Shown here: positions 34,056 to 45,042 of the stretch, in pieces | How positions within the stretch are numbered: position 1 is the first letter of the stretch | Layout: the number at the start of each line of letters is the position of its first letter | Assembly: GCF_024763615.1 (NCBI RefSeq) | Contig: NC_077223.1 | Span: forward strand, 87,668,627 to 87,732,626 | DNA from: Phlebotomus papatasi | Lineage: Eukaryota > Arthropoda > Insecta > Diptera > Psychodidae | Direction of reading: 5' to 3' | DNA length: 64,000 nt | Notes under the pieces: model-generated | The model's database searches: none | What the model saw: only the letters and a program-made list of their open reading frames with translations | Told to the model about the DNA's origin: nothing | Made by a program: the position numbers and the translations under genes

Positions 34056-35109
34056 TCCATAATAAAAAAACATTTTTAAGAAATAAATTAATCCTCTTTC
34101 TAAAAAATCTCTCTAAAAATGTAAAAAAGTAATCAAAAATTCTTGTAAACCGAAGGAATTATTCCAAAATGTTTCATAACTTTTAAATTTTCCCTGTAAT
34201 ATATAGTTTATTACTTTAATGAATTATAACGAAATTTTATTTTCACTGAAATTATAAGAATGGCTTTATTGATTGGATATGGTAGATAAGGTTAGTGAAG
34301 ACCACGCTTGACAGAATTAAAGAAAAGCTGCGAACATCAGGGTGGCAAGTTATCACCAGAGAGGAAAGTCACTTTTAAGTCTTTTAAGACTTTTTTTTAG
34401 ACACATTTACAGATCAATGTATATTTTAGCTTCTGAGATTCTCTATAATCTCACCTTTTGTGGTCACAGGTGAAAATGAGACCTCGTCATATCGGGCCCA
34501 TTTCAATTTAGAACTGGCGGTGAAGTACTCACAATATTATTTTTGATTTCATTAAAAGAAATAGTTGAATCCGTTGAAACAGTTTGCAGTTCTATTTTTT
34601 TTTAATTCAATACTTAATTGCATAATTTTTTTTCTTGGAACCGATTTTAAATATTTTAGCAGAGATTCTTTACAATCTCAGCTTTTGTGGTCACAGGTGA
34701 AATCCGAAAAATCGGATTAATCGAAAATCGAAAAGTCAATTTTCGATTAATCGATCTCAAAAATTTCGTAAACTAGACGATGCTTTTTCTTTAAAGCTTT
34801 TCTCTTTCTCTTTCTTTTCTCTTTCTTTCTTCTTTCTGTTATAGCTGGGGTCGAGACCTCTCCAACGGTGGGTCACACTCCTCCCTCGATGTTCCCTGAC
34901 CCGAGCTATAACCAAAAATGTCTTGTCCCGACTGCATTTTTGGTGTTTATGAAGGGATTTCTATGAAATTTCGAGGTTACCTGTAAATAATCTCAGCTAC
35001 CATAAGCTTATCTGGGCTTATCACTGGTTTTACTTCTTTTACTTGCTATTAAAATTGTCAAAGGCAAATTATCAAAGTCTAACGAAAATCTATACATATA
35101 CCAGATTCT
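34056..35109. repeat. AT-rich DNA with a ~47-bp direct repeat and a small hairpin
   Basis: The phrase CTTTTGTGGTCACAGGTGAAA, preceded by GAGATTCT...AATCTCA, occurs at about 34,431-34,481 and again at about 34,659-34,705. A GC-rich hairpin spans about 34,840-34,915: GTTATAGCTGGGGTC pairs with GACCCGAGCTATAAC. Positions 34,780-34,835 are TTTCTC-rich. No gene. Confidence 0.6.
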
Positions 35110-35350
35110 TGAAATCTACATAGGAAGAAGTGGGATACCTTTGAAATAGGTTTTTTCCTAGTTTTTAATGGGACTAGGCCTTACCAAGAAATAGGAGATT
35201 TTCTCAAAGATGGCCAAATTTAGAGTTACCCCACTCTTTCTTCTAGGAATCCCCTATTCTTCCCTCTTTGAATTAGGGTACATTTGAATTAGGACTCTTT
35301 TTCTTATTTATAAATGGAACAGAACCTTACAATGATATAATTTATAACTT
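35110..35350. repeat. Decayed GAAGTGGGATACCTTTGAAA repeat
   Basis: The string GAAGTGGGATACCTTTGAAA then TAGG at 35,130 matches GTAGTGCACCTTTGAAATAG at 62,714. GGAACAGAACCTTACAATGA at about 35,310 matches GGAACTGAGCCCTATCATAA at 62,760. It is probably the same family as 62,708-62,908. Noncoding. Confidence 0.5.
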
Positions 35351-35431
35351 CACAAACCAATTGCGAAGCTAAATTAAATTATGCTGAGGCTCAGTTTAAT
35401 TGAATATAAGATAAAAAAACGTCTTTCGAAA

Positions 35432-35654
35432 GTAGAGGAAAGCGCGCTACCTTCGGACGATTTCTGCTTCGAACAATTCATTTTTTTTCATTGTGTTATA
35501 TATTAATTTGACCGATTGTAATATTATATTTTAATAACCAGTTCAATGCTTCAAATTTTCAGAAAGTGCTATGGATGAAATCCAAAAGAAACATAGAGAA
35601 AAAATTGCATTGCTTGAAGCTTGAGTCGTCCGAAGGTACCGTGCTTTCCTCTAC
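35432..35654. mobile_element. Small TIR element (GTAGAGGAAAGC ends)
   Basis: Left end GTAGAGGAAAGCGCGCTACC then TTCGGACGA is an inverted copy of right end TCGTCCGAAGGTACCGTGCT then TTCCTCTAC, about 30 bp per arm. Total about 223 bp. No second copy was recognised in this window. Confidence 0.8.
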
Positions 35655-37965
35655 GTATATTCAAAGGTGCCCCACTCCCCCCTATGAAAATCATTTATTT
35701 GCTCCAAAACCATAGACATAAATTTAAAACATTTTTACAATCTTTTATTTATGGTATCATTTCTTCATTTTTATTGAGATCAAATAGCGTGCTCTTGTAT
35801 CAGTGACACCCCTCAAATCTCACCAGGGCTTTTGTCCAATATCTAACTATCCAGGTGTGTGTTCCTCAATTCCTTGGGACTCATCCCTCCTGAATCTACC
35901 CGCAATTGCAAGAACGATGTACTCACGATGAAATTGCGATATTAAGACACTCTCAGATAGTTCCGTTGACGCAACAGATAAGTTTCAATGGGACCCAATT
36001 GTATAGCTCACCCTCTGATTTTTTAACCACCCTTCTTTTGCATAAATTTCATCCCTGCTCATGGTACTTTTTCCTATAAAGTCTGGCTTTTGTACCTCTT
36101 GCGAATAAAGTTGAAATCGGATTGAAGCATCGGAATTCATTGTTGAAAATTGCGCACCCTCCTTTTGTGTCTATCACTTTGGTGTGGAGGGTTTCTTCTG
36201 GTGGACTTATGAGTCAGGCAGCTAGCAAGAAGAATTGGGTAAGAAAAGGCAACATAAGACTTCAAGAGCGGATGGATGAGCTCTTTTGATTTCCCAGTGT
36301 TACAACGGAAATGGCCTTGATTGAAAGTCCCGAATGTCTCATGAGGGGAGATTTCAGTGTCATAAAAAAGCTGTCAAATTGGTAAAAATCGTCCAAAGTC
36401 TCTAGGAACATCTGCCTGTACGTTTTCAATCAATTCAGTTGACCTCATCGCCCACCTTTACATTGGGGGTCAGCTCCTGGAGTTTTGTATACTTCAACTG
36501 CCAGCACAGTAGCTTAGTGACCTCATGAGGAAGTGTGGGAAGGGGAGAGAACGTTAGTAATTTGGAGCCTCTGCCCCTCATTTTGCATATAATGACATCG
36601 ATGAATTAAAATTTATGCAAATTGTCTCCGTTTGCAAGTTTGATTTTTTTTCACATAAACACTCCCCATTCCAACTAACACCTGTAAGGCGATTTTTAAG
36701 AAAACCACCGCGGCCCCAAAGACGCCAAAGAACAGCCAAAAAAGGCACAAGAGATTTTTTGGAGGTTTTCATTTCCTCAAGCAATATTTTTTCATCGCTT
36801 TTTTATCTTAATTCAGAGGAAATTGTATCGATTTGATTCAGAAATTCAGTGGCTTCTTCAATCCTCATAATTTCCGAATGTCTTTGATTTTGCCCTGGAG
36901 GCATTCACAGAAATTCTTCTTCGGAAGCAGTCTCAAAGGGTCAAGCATTCTACTTTCTTGATGTACATCAATGAAGTAAACATAAATAATTTAAAGATGA
37001 ATATACATTTTTGTTCAGTAACTCTGCAATTGGATCAATTGAGAAATCGAAAGGGTTAATATTTAATTTTTACAAGTAAAAATACTGAATTACGGATATT
37101 AAATGAAGTAATCACTAAACTAAGCATGAGATGATTCGTATCTTCTTAATTTTCCCTAATTCCAGAATATTTCACTATTGCTAAGTTCTAAATAATTATT
37201 TGGGGTTACATGATAATTTATTTTCGACACTATCGACTGTCGATTCTGGAAACTTTAAATGATAGCTGCATTTTCTGTGACTAATACAGATGTTTATGAA
37301 TACCTAGTCTGATTATTTGAAGAATGTTGCAATGAATGGCCCAATAATCCTTAAAAAGTCGACATTCACTTAATCTAACAGATATAGATTTATCGATACT
37401 ATCGATTCGATAGTGTCGAAAAATTATCAATCCACCCTTGGCCTCCGTTTTTATTGTCTACCTTTCACAGACCAAATTTACCAAAAATTGATTTTAAAGT
37501 TCTTAAAGTTATTTGCTGAATTAATACAAAATATTTAAATACCGAACAATATTGAAAACGAAATTTGTCAAAAATATATTGTAAATGCAGTAGTACTATT
37601 TTCTTAAAATCGTACAGTGCTGAAAGTCGGACACATCGAAAGTGGAACTACGAAAAGTGGCTTCAGGACACAAATACATATAAATTTAAACTTTTTCTTA
37701 AGTTTCTACCTTTCAAAATTTTAATCTATTTTTTAAGTTATTATAAAATTTATATTAAGGAAACAGGTCATTTTAAATCGTTTTCAGACAACGGAATCGC
37801 TAGGAACTTAGTTATCTGATAACTAGATTATTGTGACTCAAAATTAAAGATAAAAAGCCCTTATAATAAGGAGAATTTTTTAATTTCTTTAGTGTTTGAT
37901 AGCTTATCATTCGGATACCGGAGTAATGGATATCAGAAAGCCAGTATTGGGGACTTAAATGTACC
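35655..37965. other. Repeat-poor noncoding island, then AT-rich DNA
   Basis: No transposon or supported exon. Positions about 35,800-36,950 are less AT-rich and contain a short GC-rich patch at 36,700-36,750 (ACCGCGGCCCCAAAGACGCC). Overlapping open frames on both strands at 36,578-36,836 look accidental. Confidence 0.4.
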
Positions 37966-38151
37966 TACCGTAGATTCAGATGACTTTGCCTTGCGTGACT
38001 TTGTCCACCCTGCTTTTCGTAAGCTTTTCTTTAATTCCACCACTTAAGGGTGGTCTTCACCCTATCTACCATGTCCGAGCTTAAAGAAAAGTTAACGAAT
38101 AACAGGAGGCAAAGTTACTCCCAGAGCGCAAAGTGATCAGTATCTACGGTA
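37966..38151. mobile_element. Family G small TIR element, reference copy
   Basis: Flanked by TA and bounded by TACCGTAGAT and ATCTACGGTA. Arms continue as TGACTTTGCC against GGCAAAGTTACT. Internal inverted words TAAGCTTTTCTTTAA and TTAAAGAAAAGTTAA make it hairpin-like. About 182 bp between the TAs. No coding capacity. Confidence 0.85.
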
Positions 38152-38159
38152 CGTAAAAA

Positions 38160-38650
38160 TGCTAATACAAAAAATGGCCTTTATCTTTTCTTGATCCATT
38201 CACAAGTGGAGTTTGAAAAATTTGACGATCGATTTAAAAGGGCATAGAAAAATCATTTTTACTTCGCGATAATTCTGCAAAGCAGCTGAAATAGTTTTCA
38301 TTCGAAGTTCGAAGATCTCGAGTATCAAAATGTGTAAGCCTTCACATTTTCGTGAGAAAAAAGCAACAACTCTGACTAATTTTGTCTTTTTTAAATCCTT
38401 TCATAAGATGACTCTGTGTACCTCTTTCCAGATTTTTAGTATGATATTCCTTCTTCGAAATTAATAGTCTGAAAATTCGAAATTACGACATTTTGTGCAA
38501 ATAAAAGTCCACTTGCTTTTTAGTTGGGGAATCAAACTCCACTTGTGATTGCACCTTCTTTATCATTTTTCAAAATCGAATGCCGAAATTTCATAACGTA
38601 GATTTTTACTGCTCGAACTCTACAGAGAGAGCAGAATAGATAATCTCTAG
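38160..38650. mobile_element. Inverted-repeat element with CCACTTGTGA arms
   Basis: CATTCACAAGTGGAGTTTGA at about 38,200 pairs with TCAAACTCCACTTGTGATTG at about 38,531. CAAAATCGAATGCCG and TACTGCTCGAACTC follow on the right. The latter is the reverse complement of the GGAGTTCGAGCAGT word at 46,237. Outer ends are not resolved. Confidence 0.5.
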
Positions 38651-38769
38651 ATTTTGAGTTTTATATATTTATACATAATGACTACTTACCCTTTAGGGGT
38701 TATATTTTGATAGAATTTTGGAAATATGAAAACATAGGAAAATATTATTGAACCATTCATAATAATAAT

Positions 38770-39040
38770 TTTTCGACGTCAAAGTCTTAAAAAGCTCTAG
38801 AGAATGTATTTATCAACCGAATAGGATCATAATGGAACTACTTGGAAGGTCTTGGATTTACTGACAAGCTTAAGCCGATTCTAATCATAATCGATAAATA
38901 ATTTTTATCCAAAAATCAATTTTTAACTCCTAATCTATCGATTGTGATTCTATGAATTGTGAATCGGTAAACGGGTAAACGTAATTTATGCGGAAATTCC
39001 TTTGAAGTGTAGCGTCTAAGTCACGACTTCGAGCATTCAT
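38770..39040 (-). repeat. Dispersed repeat R1, reverse-orientation copy
   Basis: In reverse complement it reads CGAATGCTCGAAGTCGTGAC, then a CCGTTTACCGATTCACAATT segment, then ATTATCGATTATGATTAGAA and CCAAGACCTTCCAAG, the same order as the copy at 48,950-49,290. Quite diverged. Confidence 0.6.
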
Positions 39041-39480
39041 TATAATATTTGTCTTGGAGTTTTATGTAAAGTACTTAAACACAATATATACTATTATTTT
39101 TTAAATGCTCTATTAACTAAATCTTCCGATCCTAATTTTATATTTTACAATTGCATTATATTGATATCTCATAATTATCAGTTAGTTTAATTTTGTAATT
39201 CTGAATTTTACAAGTAATATACTAAATCGCGTGGATTATGTAAAGGATCTTATATATCTAGTCTTAGAAGACATACGATTTCAGTTTACGACTTTGGATT
39301 GTCGAGGGATCCAGATAACTTGAGCTTGAAAAGCTTACTTTATCTTCACCCTTATCATACATTTTTAAAAATATATCCTATATGACTTCTCGAATATAAT
39401 TTAATAAACTTTAAAATACGTTTTGAAGTTATCAGGTTCACATTCAATGCACGGAACCGATTTAAATTACTCCATTCCTA

Positions 39481-39732
39481 CACTGAGAAAAAAAGAGGGT
39501 GCGATTAACTTTTTTTCCTCATAATTTTAACACTAAATAATGTAAAAATATATCAACATTTTTTAATGCTAATTTTACACCTTTCTAAGAGTAAAATTAA
39601 CATGAAAAAGGGTAATTTTAACCCCCAATACACCTAAAAAGGGTAATATTTACACCGATTTTGGATCAATACTGCAGGGTAAAATTAACATTTCCGGAAT
39701 GTTATTTTAACTTTTTCGGATTTCTCTCAGTG
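39481..39732. mobile_element. Family A small TIR element, copy 2 (best preserved)
   Basis: Starts CACTGAGAAAAAAAGAGGGT and ends CGGATTTCTCTCAGTG; exactly 252 bp, with TA at 39,479-39,480 and 39,733-39,734. It is co-linear with the copies at 16,183-16,434 and 61,802-62,057, sharing ATATCAACATTTTTTAATGC-type and ATTTCCGGAATGTTATTTTA blocks. Confidence 0.93.
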
Positions 39733-39734
39733 TA

Positions 39735-42700
39735 CTTAATTATTTTTCTTATTAAAGATTTTAAACTTTTATGGAGCATATATTTCAACTAATTGGAACT
39801 AGTTTTGGTGTAAGTTCGATTGGATTTTAACAGATTTGGTGATGAGGCGATGATTAATTTTAAAACGAAAACTCAATTAAGGTACTTGGCTCTCGTTAAC
39901 ACCAAAGACCATGATAAAGTGTGAATATGCAAACCAAAAATGAAGTAATGAAATATGTAAATTTAACTATAAATATTAGAGTTATGACGGTTTTCACAGC
40001 ACTAAAACACATTAATTTAAGTATGAAATAAATTGAGAAATATTCAAATGGAGCTGAGAAATAATGATCAATTGGCAGAAATCTTCATATTGTATTTGTA
40101 AATCAATTAAAGTTAGAGGTGAATAATTGGGCATTTTCTCAGGAGATTCCCAAACAAAAACCAAAGATGGACCATCTAGAAGAAACTGATTAAATTTTTG
40201 GCTAATCGGAATTCCATCGAACGGAATAGAGAAGCAAGTGATCCAAGACGGGCAACAGTATCGTTCCACGGTCGAGTCAATTTCTCCATCCATCATCTCT
40301 ACGAATTCGTTGCTGTTTCTAAATCATTCCAATCCATCGCAATTAGAATATTTTTCCCACGAGTGAATTTGGGTTTCCACAGTGCAGATCAATGTGAAAG
40401 ACATCGATTTGATCAGGATAAAAAAAACAATTGTATGTGCGTTACACTTCTAAAATCAATATAAATTTTAGTGAAACAGTGGCGACAAAAAAAAAGAAAC
40501 CCAGAAATCAAGAAAAACCATTTGGATGAATCGGAAGAAGCACAAATTCACAGGGTTTTTATTCCATAAAATTTCCAATTTGCGTCGATATCTCCTCGAA
40601 ATTCTCCCACTTGCTCTTCTCAACATCGACCTCTTCCTCCAATTTCTTTTCCAACAAATTTTTGGAGATTCTTTTTTTTTTCCTTTTGGGTAGAGGCATT
40701 GAGAGTCGCTCTTGTTTTCAAGAGGTCATCTTATTGACGCGAGATGATGGTAGCCAAGAGGTGAATTAACGTGGTGGTGTACTAGAAAATGGGTGGAAAG
40801 AGCCGAGAAGATGAAGGTGAAGGAAAAAAAAGATGATTTATAGCTCATTGTGGAGGTTATACTCACGACAGGAGAGTGGTTTCAGATGATTTCCATTGAA
40901 ATTGCTCCACTTGAAGACTTCTCCCGCTTCCATCGTCTTTGGGTAATCTCCAATTTCAAATCCATGCCTTCCTTTTCAATTAATTGATTTTTGTCTCGTG
41001 ATTGAGATTCTCACGGCAATGTCTCATTAAGCAGCCCCATCACTATCGATATCGATGGCCGATCGGAAATTGGATAGTGTCAAAGATTCCGGGGATTTTA
41101 AGTTTGAAAATTGTTCCTAACTGATTTGGTTTCACGTATCAGAAACTTAATTGCATTTTAAATTAATCTAAAATCAATATTTTATTAGTCAGGAACTTCA
41201 AAAGGCACTTTACAACGTTTTCGATGTTTTTCTATGTTTTCTAAATCTCATTTAAAATATATTTATTTTGCACACGAAAGCAAGAGAGCCCATTGTTCAT
41301 TCAAAATTAAGTGTTTTCTATAATAAATTGAAAACAAAAATTAAAAATTATCATAGAAAATTTTTAAACTCTGAAAATATGAAAATTACTCTTTGAACAT
41401 ATCTCTAATTTACTTGTAAGTTTCGCCTCTGAGATACAGAGACATATTGAATTGTACTTATATTTATTAATTAACTCCTGTCCTACAATAAATACATATA
41501 GAAGTATATTCGATGTTTTTTCATTTATATTTAATCGCTTATTGCTTTTGAGGACTCCATGTATTCAATGTTTTTTTTTTCTTTTAATTTAAAATTTATT
41601 TAATATTTGTGCGCATTATGTAAGAGCTCATACTGCAATAAGATTGCCTATAATGTGTGAGATGAGGCTTTGTTTAAATTAAATTGGGTCATCCTCTCTA
41701 AAATATAAAACATAGAAAATTTTGGGAAGATTACTAGAAGCGATTGATCCTACTATTACAAATACTGAAATGGCAACTCTATATCGAATTTTACTCTAAT
41801 ATTAAAATACAATGGAAAAAGTATTACCCCCCCCCCCTAGTCAAAAAACATCGAAAATTGTTATATGATTTATCTGAGATCTGTGGGGTATAGGCTATTT
41901 TGTTCCTTGAAAACGAGAATTAAACTAACTATCCGAATAAAAACAGGAAAATTTTCAAGGAAATAAATTTACTTTGGAAATTCATAAAGACTTTTGAGAG
42001 TGTATTCGATCTTAATCGATGTTTTTATTTAAATCCCAATATAGACCAAAAATTAGGCTTGAATTGGTTATTCTGCATTACTCTGCTTTATGAATTCTCT
42101 TCTTTAAGCAATACTGACCCTAAATTATGTGATGTCGCCAAACACAAAACATCGAAAAACATCGAATGGAAGTAAAGTTTCAATGTTGCTTTCTAAAACC
42201 GCGCCATTGCATTTCTATACTTCTATATTATGCAGATTCAACAAAAAATCATTAAAGCTTCGTTATTATAAAATTTTATGCAAAATAGTCTGATTCACTA
42301 AGTTCTATCAAAATGATTTACAGCACTTTGATTGCCTTTTCCGTAGGGGAGTTGTTGAAATTCAACAATTTGAGAAAGGTATTTATGGCTCTAAATATCG
42401 GCATATTAATGAATTTATGGACGAATGAATGCTTGTTAGGGGAATAAGAGGAAATCCGGAATCGGTTGAAAACCTATTTTAAGAAATTTTTTCACCAGTG
42501 TTACTCAAAAGAGTAACAAACAAATGAATTTGCATATAAATCCATGAGTCTCACGTGTTTCTTCAGCTATCTTTTAGTCCTTCTTTGGCTGAAGGAGAGG
42601 AAGAGTCTCAAGTATCTGGATTACAAACTCCCTTTCGTTTCCTTGGAAGACGTTAGCACGTGCGAATTTTTTGGTATAAGAAACTTTTCTTACTTTTTAC

Positions 42701-43904
42701 CATTGTGTCTATCCATACGCCGAACATATGCCACATTTCATTGAGTTTTCTTAAAAATGTGTTTGTTTATTATAAAAGAATTGATCCACGCGGGATCGAA
42801 AGTGAAGGCGATGAAGATCACCCTCAATTTGAAAGTGAATTTTTATTGAAGACATTCTTCTTGTGATGTCTTTAAGGGGGATGAAGGCAGGAAAAAAAGG
42901 AAGATGATTTTTTTAGCTGAGATGAGAGGGTGAAAAATCTCATCCGTTACGAAGGCAGCTGGATGCTTTCTTTTTGCCTCCTGGGCAATGGGTACAATAG
43001 GCTCCCATTTGTGAGACAGCCTTGAGAATTTTGAAGCTCACTTGAAGGATGACATGGTTCATTAAATACCCACCCAGAAATTACAGCCCATGAGAAGAAA
43101 ATCTATCTTTCCACCCTGAAGAACCGGCTTTCCACCCCAAATTACTTACAGTTTTTGGGGTGGAAGGAAGACACCACCATTCTCTTCCTCATGCGTGGAT
43201 TATATCCGAAGGATTTGAGGTAACCAAAAGCAGATGTTCACCTTTGATTGCGTCACACAGAAATTCCCTCGCTTCTGTAGCCTTAGCCACCCCACCCAAA
43301 AAAAGTTCTTCACCCTCCGCAAAACCCAAGAACAATTGCATACGCAATGGAAGGGTGCAATTTTCTCACGGTGAACTCCACTGTCTTTCCCTTCATTTCT
43401 TCTTGGGAGGAAAAACCTCTTGCGAGATATTGCAGAATCCAACAGAGAATGCCACAGCATACAGCAAAGAATAGAAATCACTGTGCAACAATGGATGGAA
43501 TTGTTAATTTATTACATGGCAAGAGCGAGGAGATGTATGATTCAATAGGTGGAATCGCCACCCCATTTTCAGTGATTATTCCCCTCGACGTCTTCAACAA
43601 TCTCTTTCTCATGTGTATACATATTTGCGAGGTGGGACTTACAAAAAATATAGGAAAGATCGAGGACTGCGTTACGTGACTGTATGGCAAAAATTCAAGC
43701 AGCTACAAGGAACACCCAGCTGACCAGGAATTCTTCTATAATCGGATAGGAATCTCTTACAGGTGAGTTATGTATTAGTGGTTCATGTTTATTAATTATT
43801 AGATAAAAGATTTGAAGTATCCTCTTCAATTCTTAGCCAATTCATCATCAATGAAATAGCCATCATGAAACTTTCTAAGTTTTAAGAGATTTCAGAAATA
43901 ATCC
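39735..43904. other. Mostly repeat-poor noncoding stretch
   Basis: Positions 40,000-41,050 and 42,800-43,700 are less AT-rich and carry no recognised transposons. Positions 41,180-42,180 are AT-rich with several ACATCGAAAA/TTTTCGATGT words (41,221; 41,848; 42,149; 42,161) and a 12-C run at about 41,827. Overlapping open frames at 43,160-43,679 in several phases and strands (up to 110 codons) lack exon support. Confidence 0.4.
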
Positions 43905-44310
43905 TAAACTTGTTCGTAAATGTTTGTTAATTCCTACAAATGACTTACGAAATGCTCGTATATCATATAACTCACTAAAAATTTTGTAAAAGTCTGTAGG
44001 TTTTCACAAACTTTGTTCCTAACATTATCATTTGATGAGCATTTTTTCTTCTTCCCCAAGCATTTGTCTGGTTGATGATAAAATTTTACAGACATCTTTT
44101 TGTATTTACTAATATTTACGAAAAAGTATTGGTAAATGTACAAAATGTGCTCGTCAAGTGATCATCTTACAAACAGTGTTTTTGCGAAAACTACAAACTT
44201 TTAGGAACATGTTTGTGGATTATACGATTTACGAGCATTTTGTATGCCACAAACAAGAATTCACAAACATTTACTAATAATTTTACAAAACATTTTTTTG
44301 TGAAAAATTA
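43905..44310. mobile_element. Fold-back element built on ACAAACATTTAC words
   Basis: The left half (GTTCGTAAATGTTTGTTAAT, ACGAAATGCTCGTATATCAT, ACTAAAAATTTTGTAAAAGT) is inverted in the right half (TGTGGATTATACGATTTACG, AGCATTTTGTATGCCACAAA, CACAAACATTTACTAATAAT). Words CGTAAATG, ACAAAC and GAGCATTT are scattered in both orientations. No coding capacity. Termini are not pinned down, and it lacks an obvious CACTGAGA cap. Confidence 0.6.
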
Positions 44311-44543
44311 ATAAAAAAATTTCAACCCTCTTTAAAATAATATTTTATTGAGCGACTTCTGTGAGAGTCGCTATATAATCCTACAGAAGATACCAATTTG
44401 GACTACCAGAAACCAACAGGAAGCACCAGAGAAATGTGGTTCTAATTCAAATTCCACCCAAAACTTTCTTTAAATAACCTAAAATTTTACATTTTGAAAT
44501 CAACGATTGTTCATATTATTATTATTATTGAATTTATTTTATC

Positions 44544-45042
44544 TCATTTTTGATATTTCCAACGCTTCATATGTCCACTGCCGCCGTAGCGTTGATACCA
44601 ACCTTCAAGACCAAATGATGGAAATGTCCTTTCTCTGGTTGTATGTTTTGGTTTTACAGTATGTTTAACATTTAATTGTGCTAGACCAGTCAAAAACACA
44701 GAGCTATATTGTCAAGCTAATCTAATCAGCTGTATGGCAATTTTATTTTAACCTAATTTCATAACTTCTCATAATAACCATTAGAAGGAAGGACCGGGAA
44801 ACTGAACTGTACTCCAGTAATTCTTGAACACTATCAGCTGAAAGCAACTTTCTTGTTCATTTTAGGACTATTATTAAGAGTTTTTCCTATAGAATTTCTT
44901 TTACCAAAAAAGCCCACACGGTGGAAGAAGGAGAAAAATCTACACTAAAAGTTAGATTTACTTGTCTGACTTCGTCTCCAGTTCGCCATTTCCGTCTATT
45001 CTGTACCAACGAGGGGATTCATGTTCCATATACAATAAAGTT
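44544..45042 (-). CDS. Candidate two-exon small basic protein, unidentified
   Basis: Minus strand. Exon A is about 45,042-44,962 and contains an ATG at 45,029. It reads MEHESPRWYRIDGNGELETK up to a donor AA|GTAAAT (GT at 44,961-44,960). Exon B is 44,703-44,544 after an ATAG acceptor. The phase fits, and it reads on through KHTTRERTFPS and GLEGWYQRYGGSGHMKRWKY to a TGA. The joined product would be about 75 residues, basic, rich in W/Y/R/K and without a membrane segment. An alternative acceptor (TCTAG) 20 bp further into exon B is out of phase with this donor. Composition looks like real protein, and there are no in-frame stops once the 257-bp gap is removed. The exons are short, however, the acceptor has a weak pyrimidine tract, and I recognise no family. 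It could instead be a worn transposase remnant. Confidence 0.3.
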
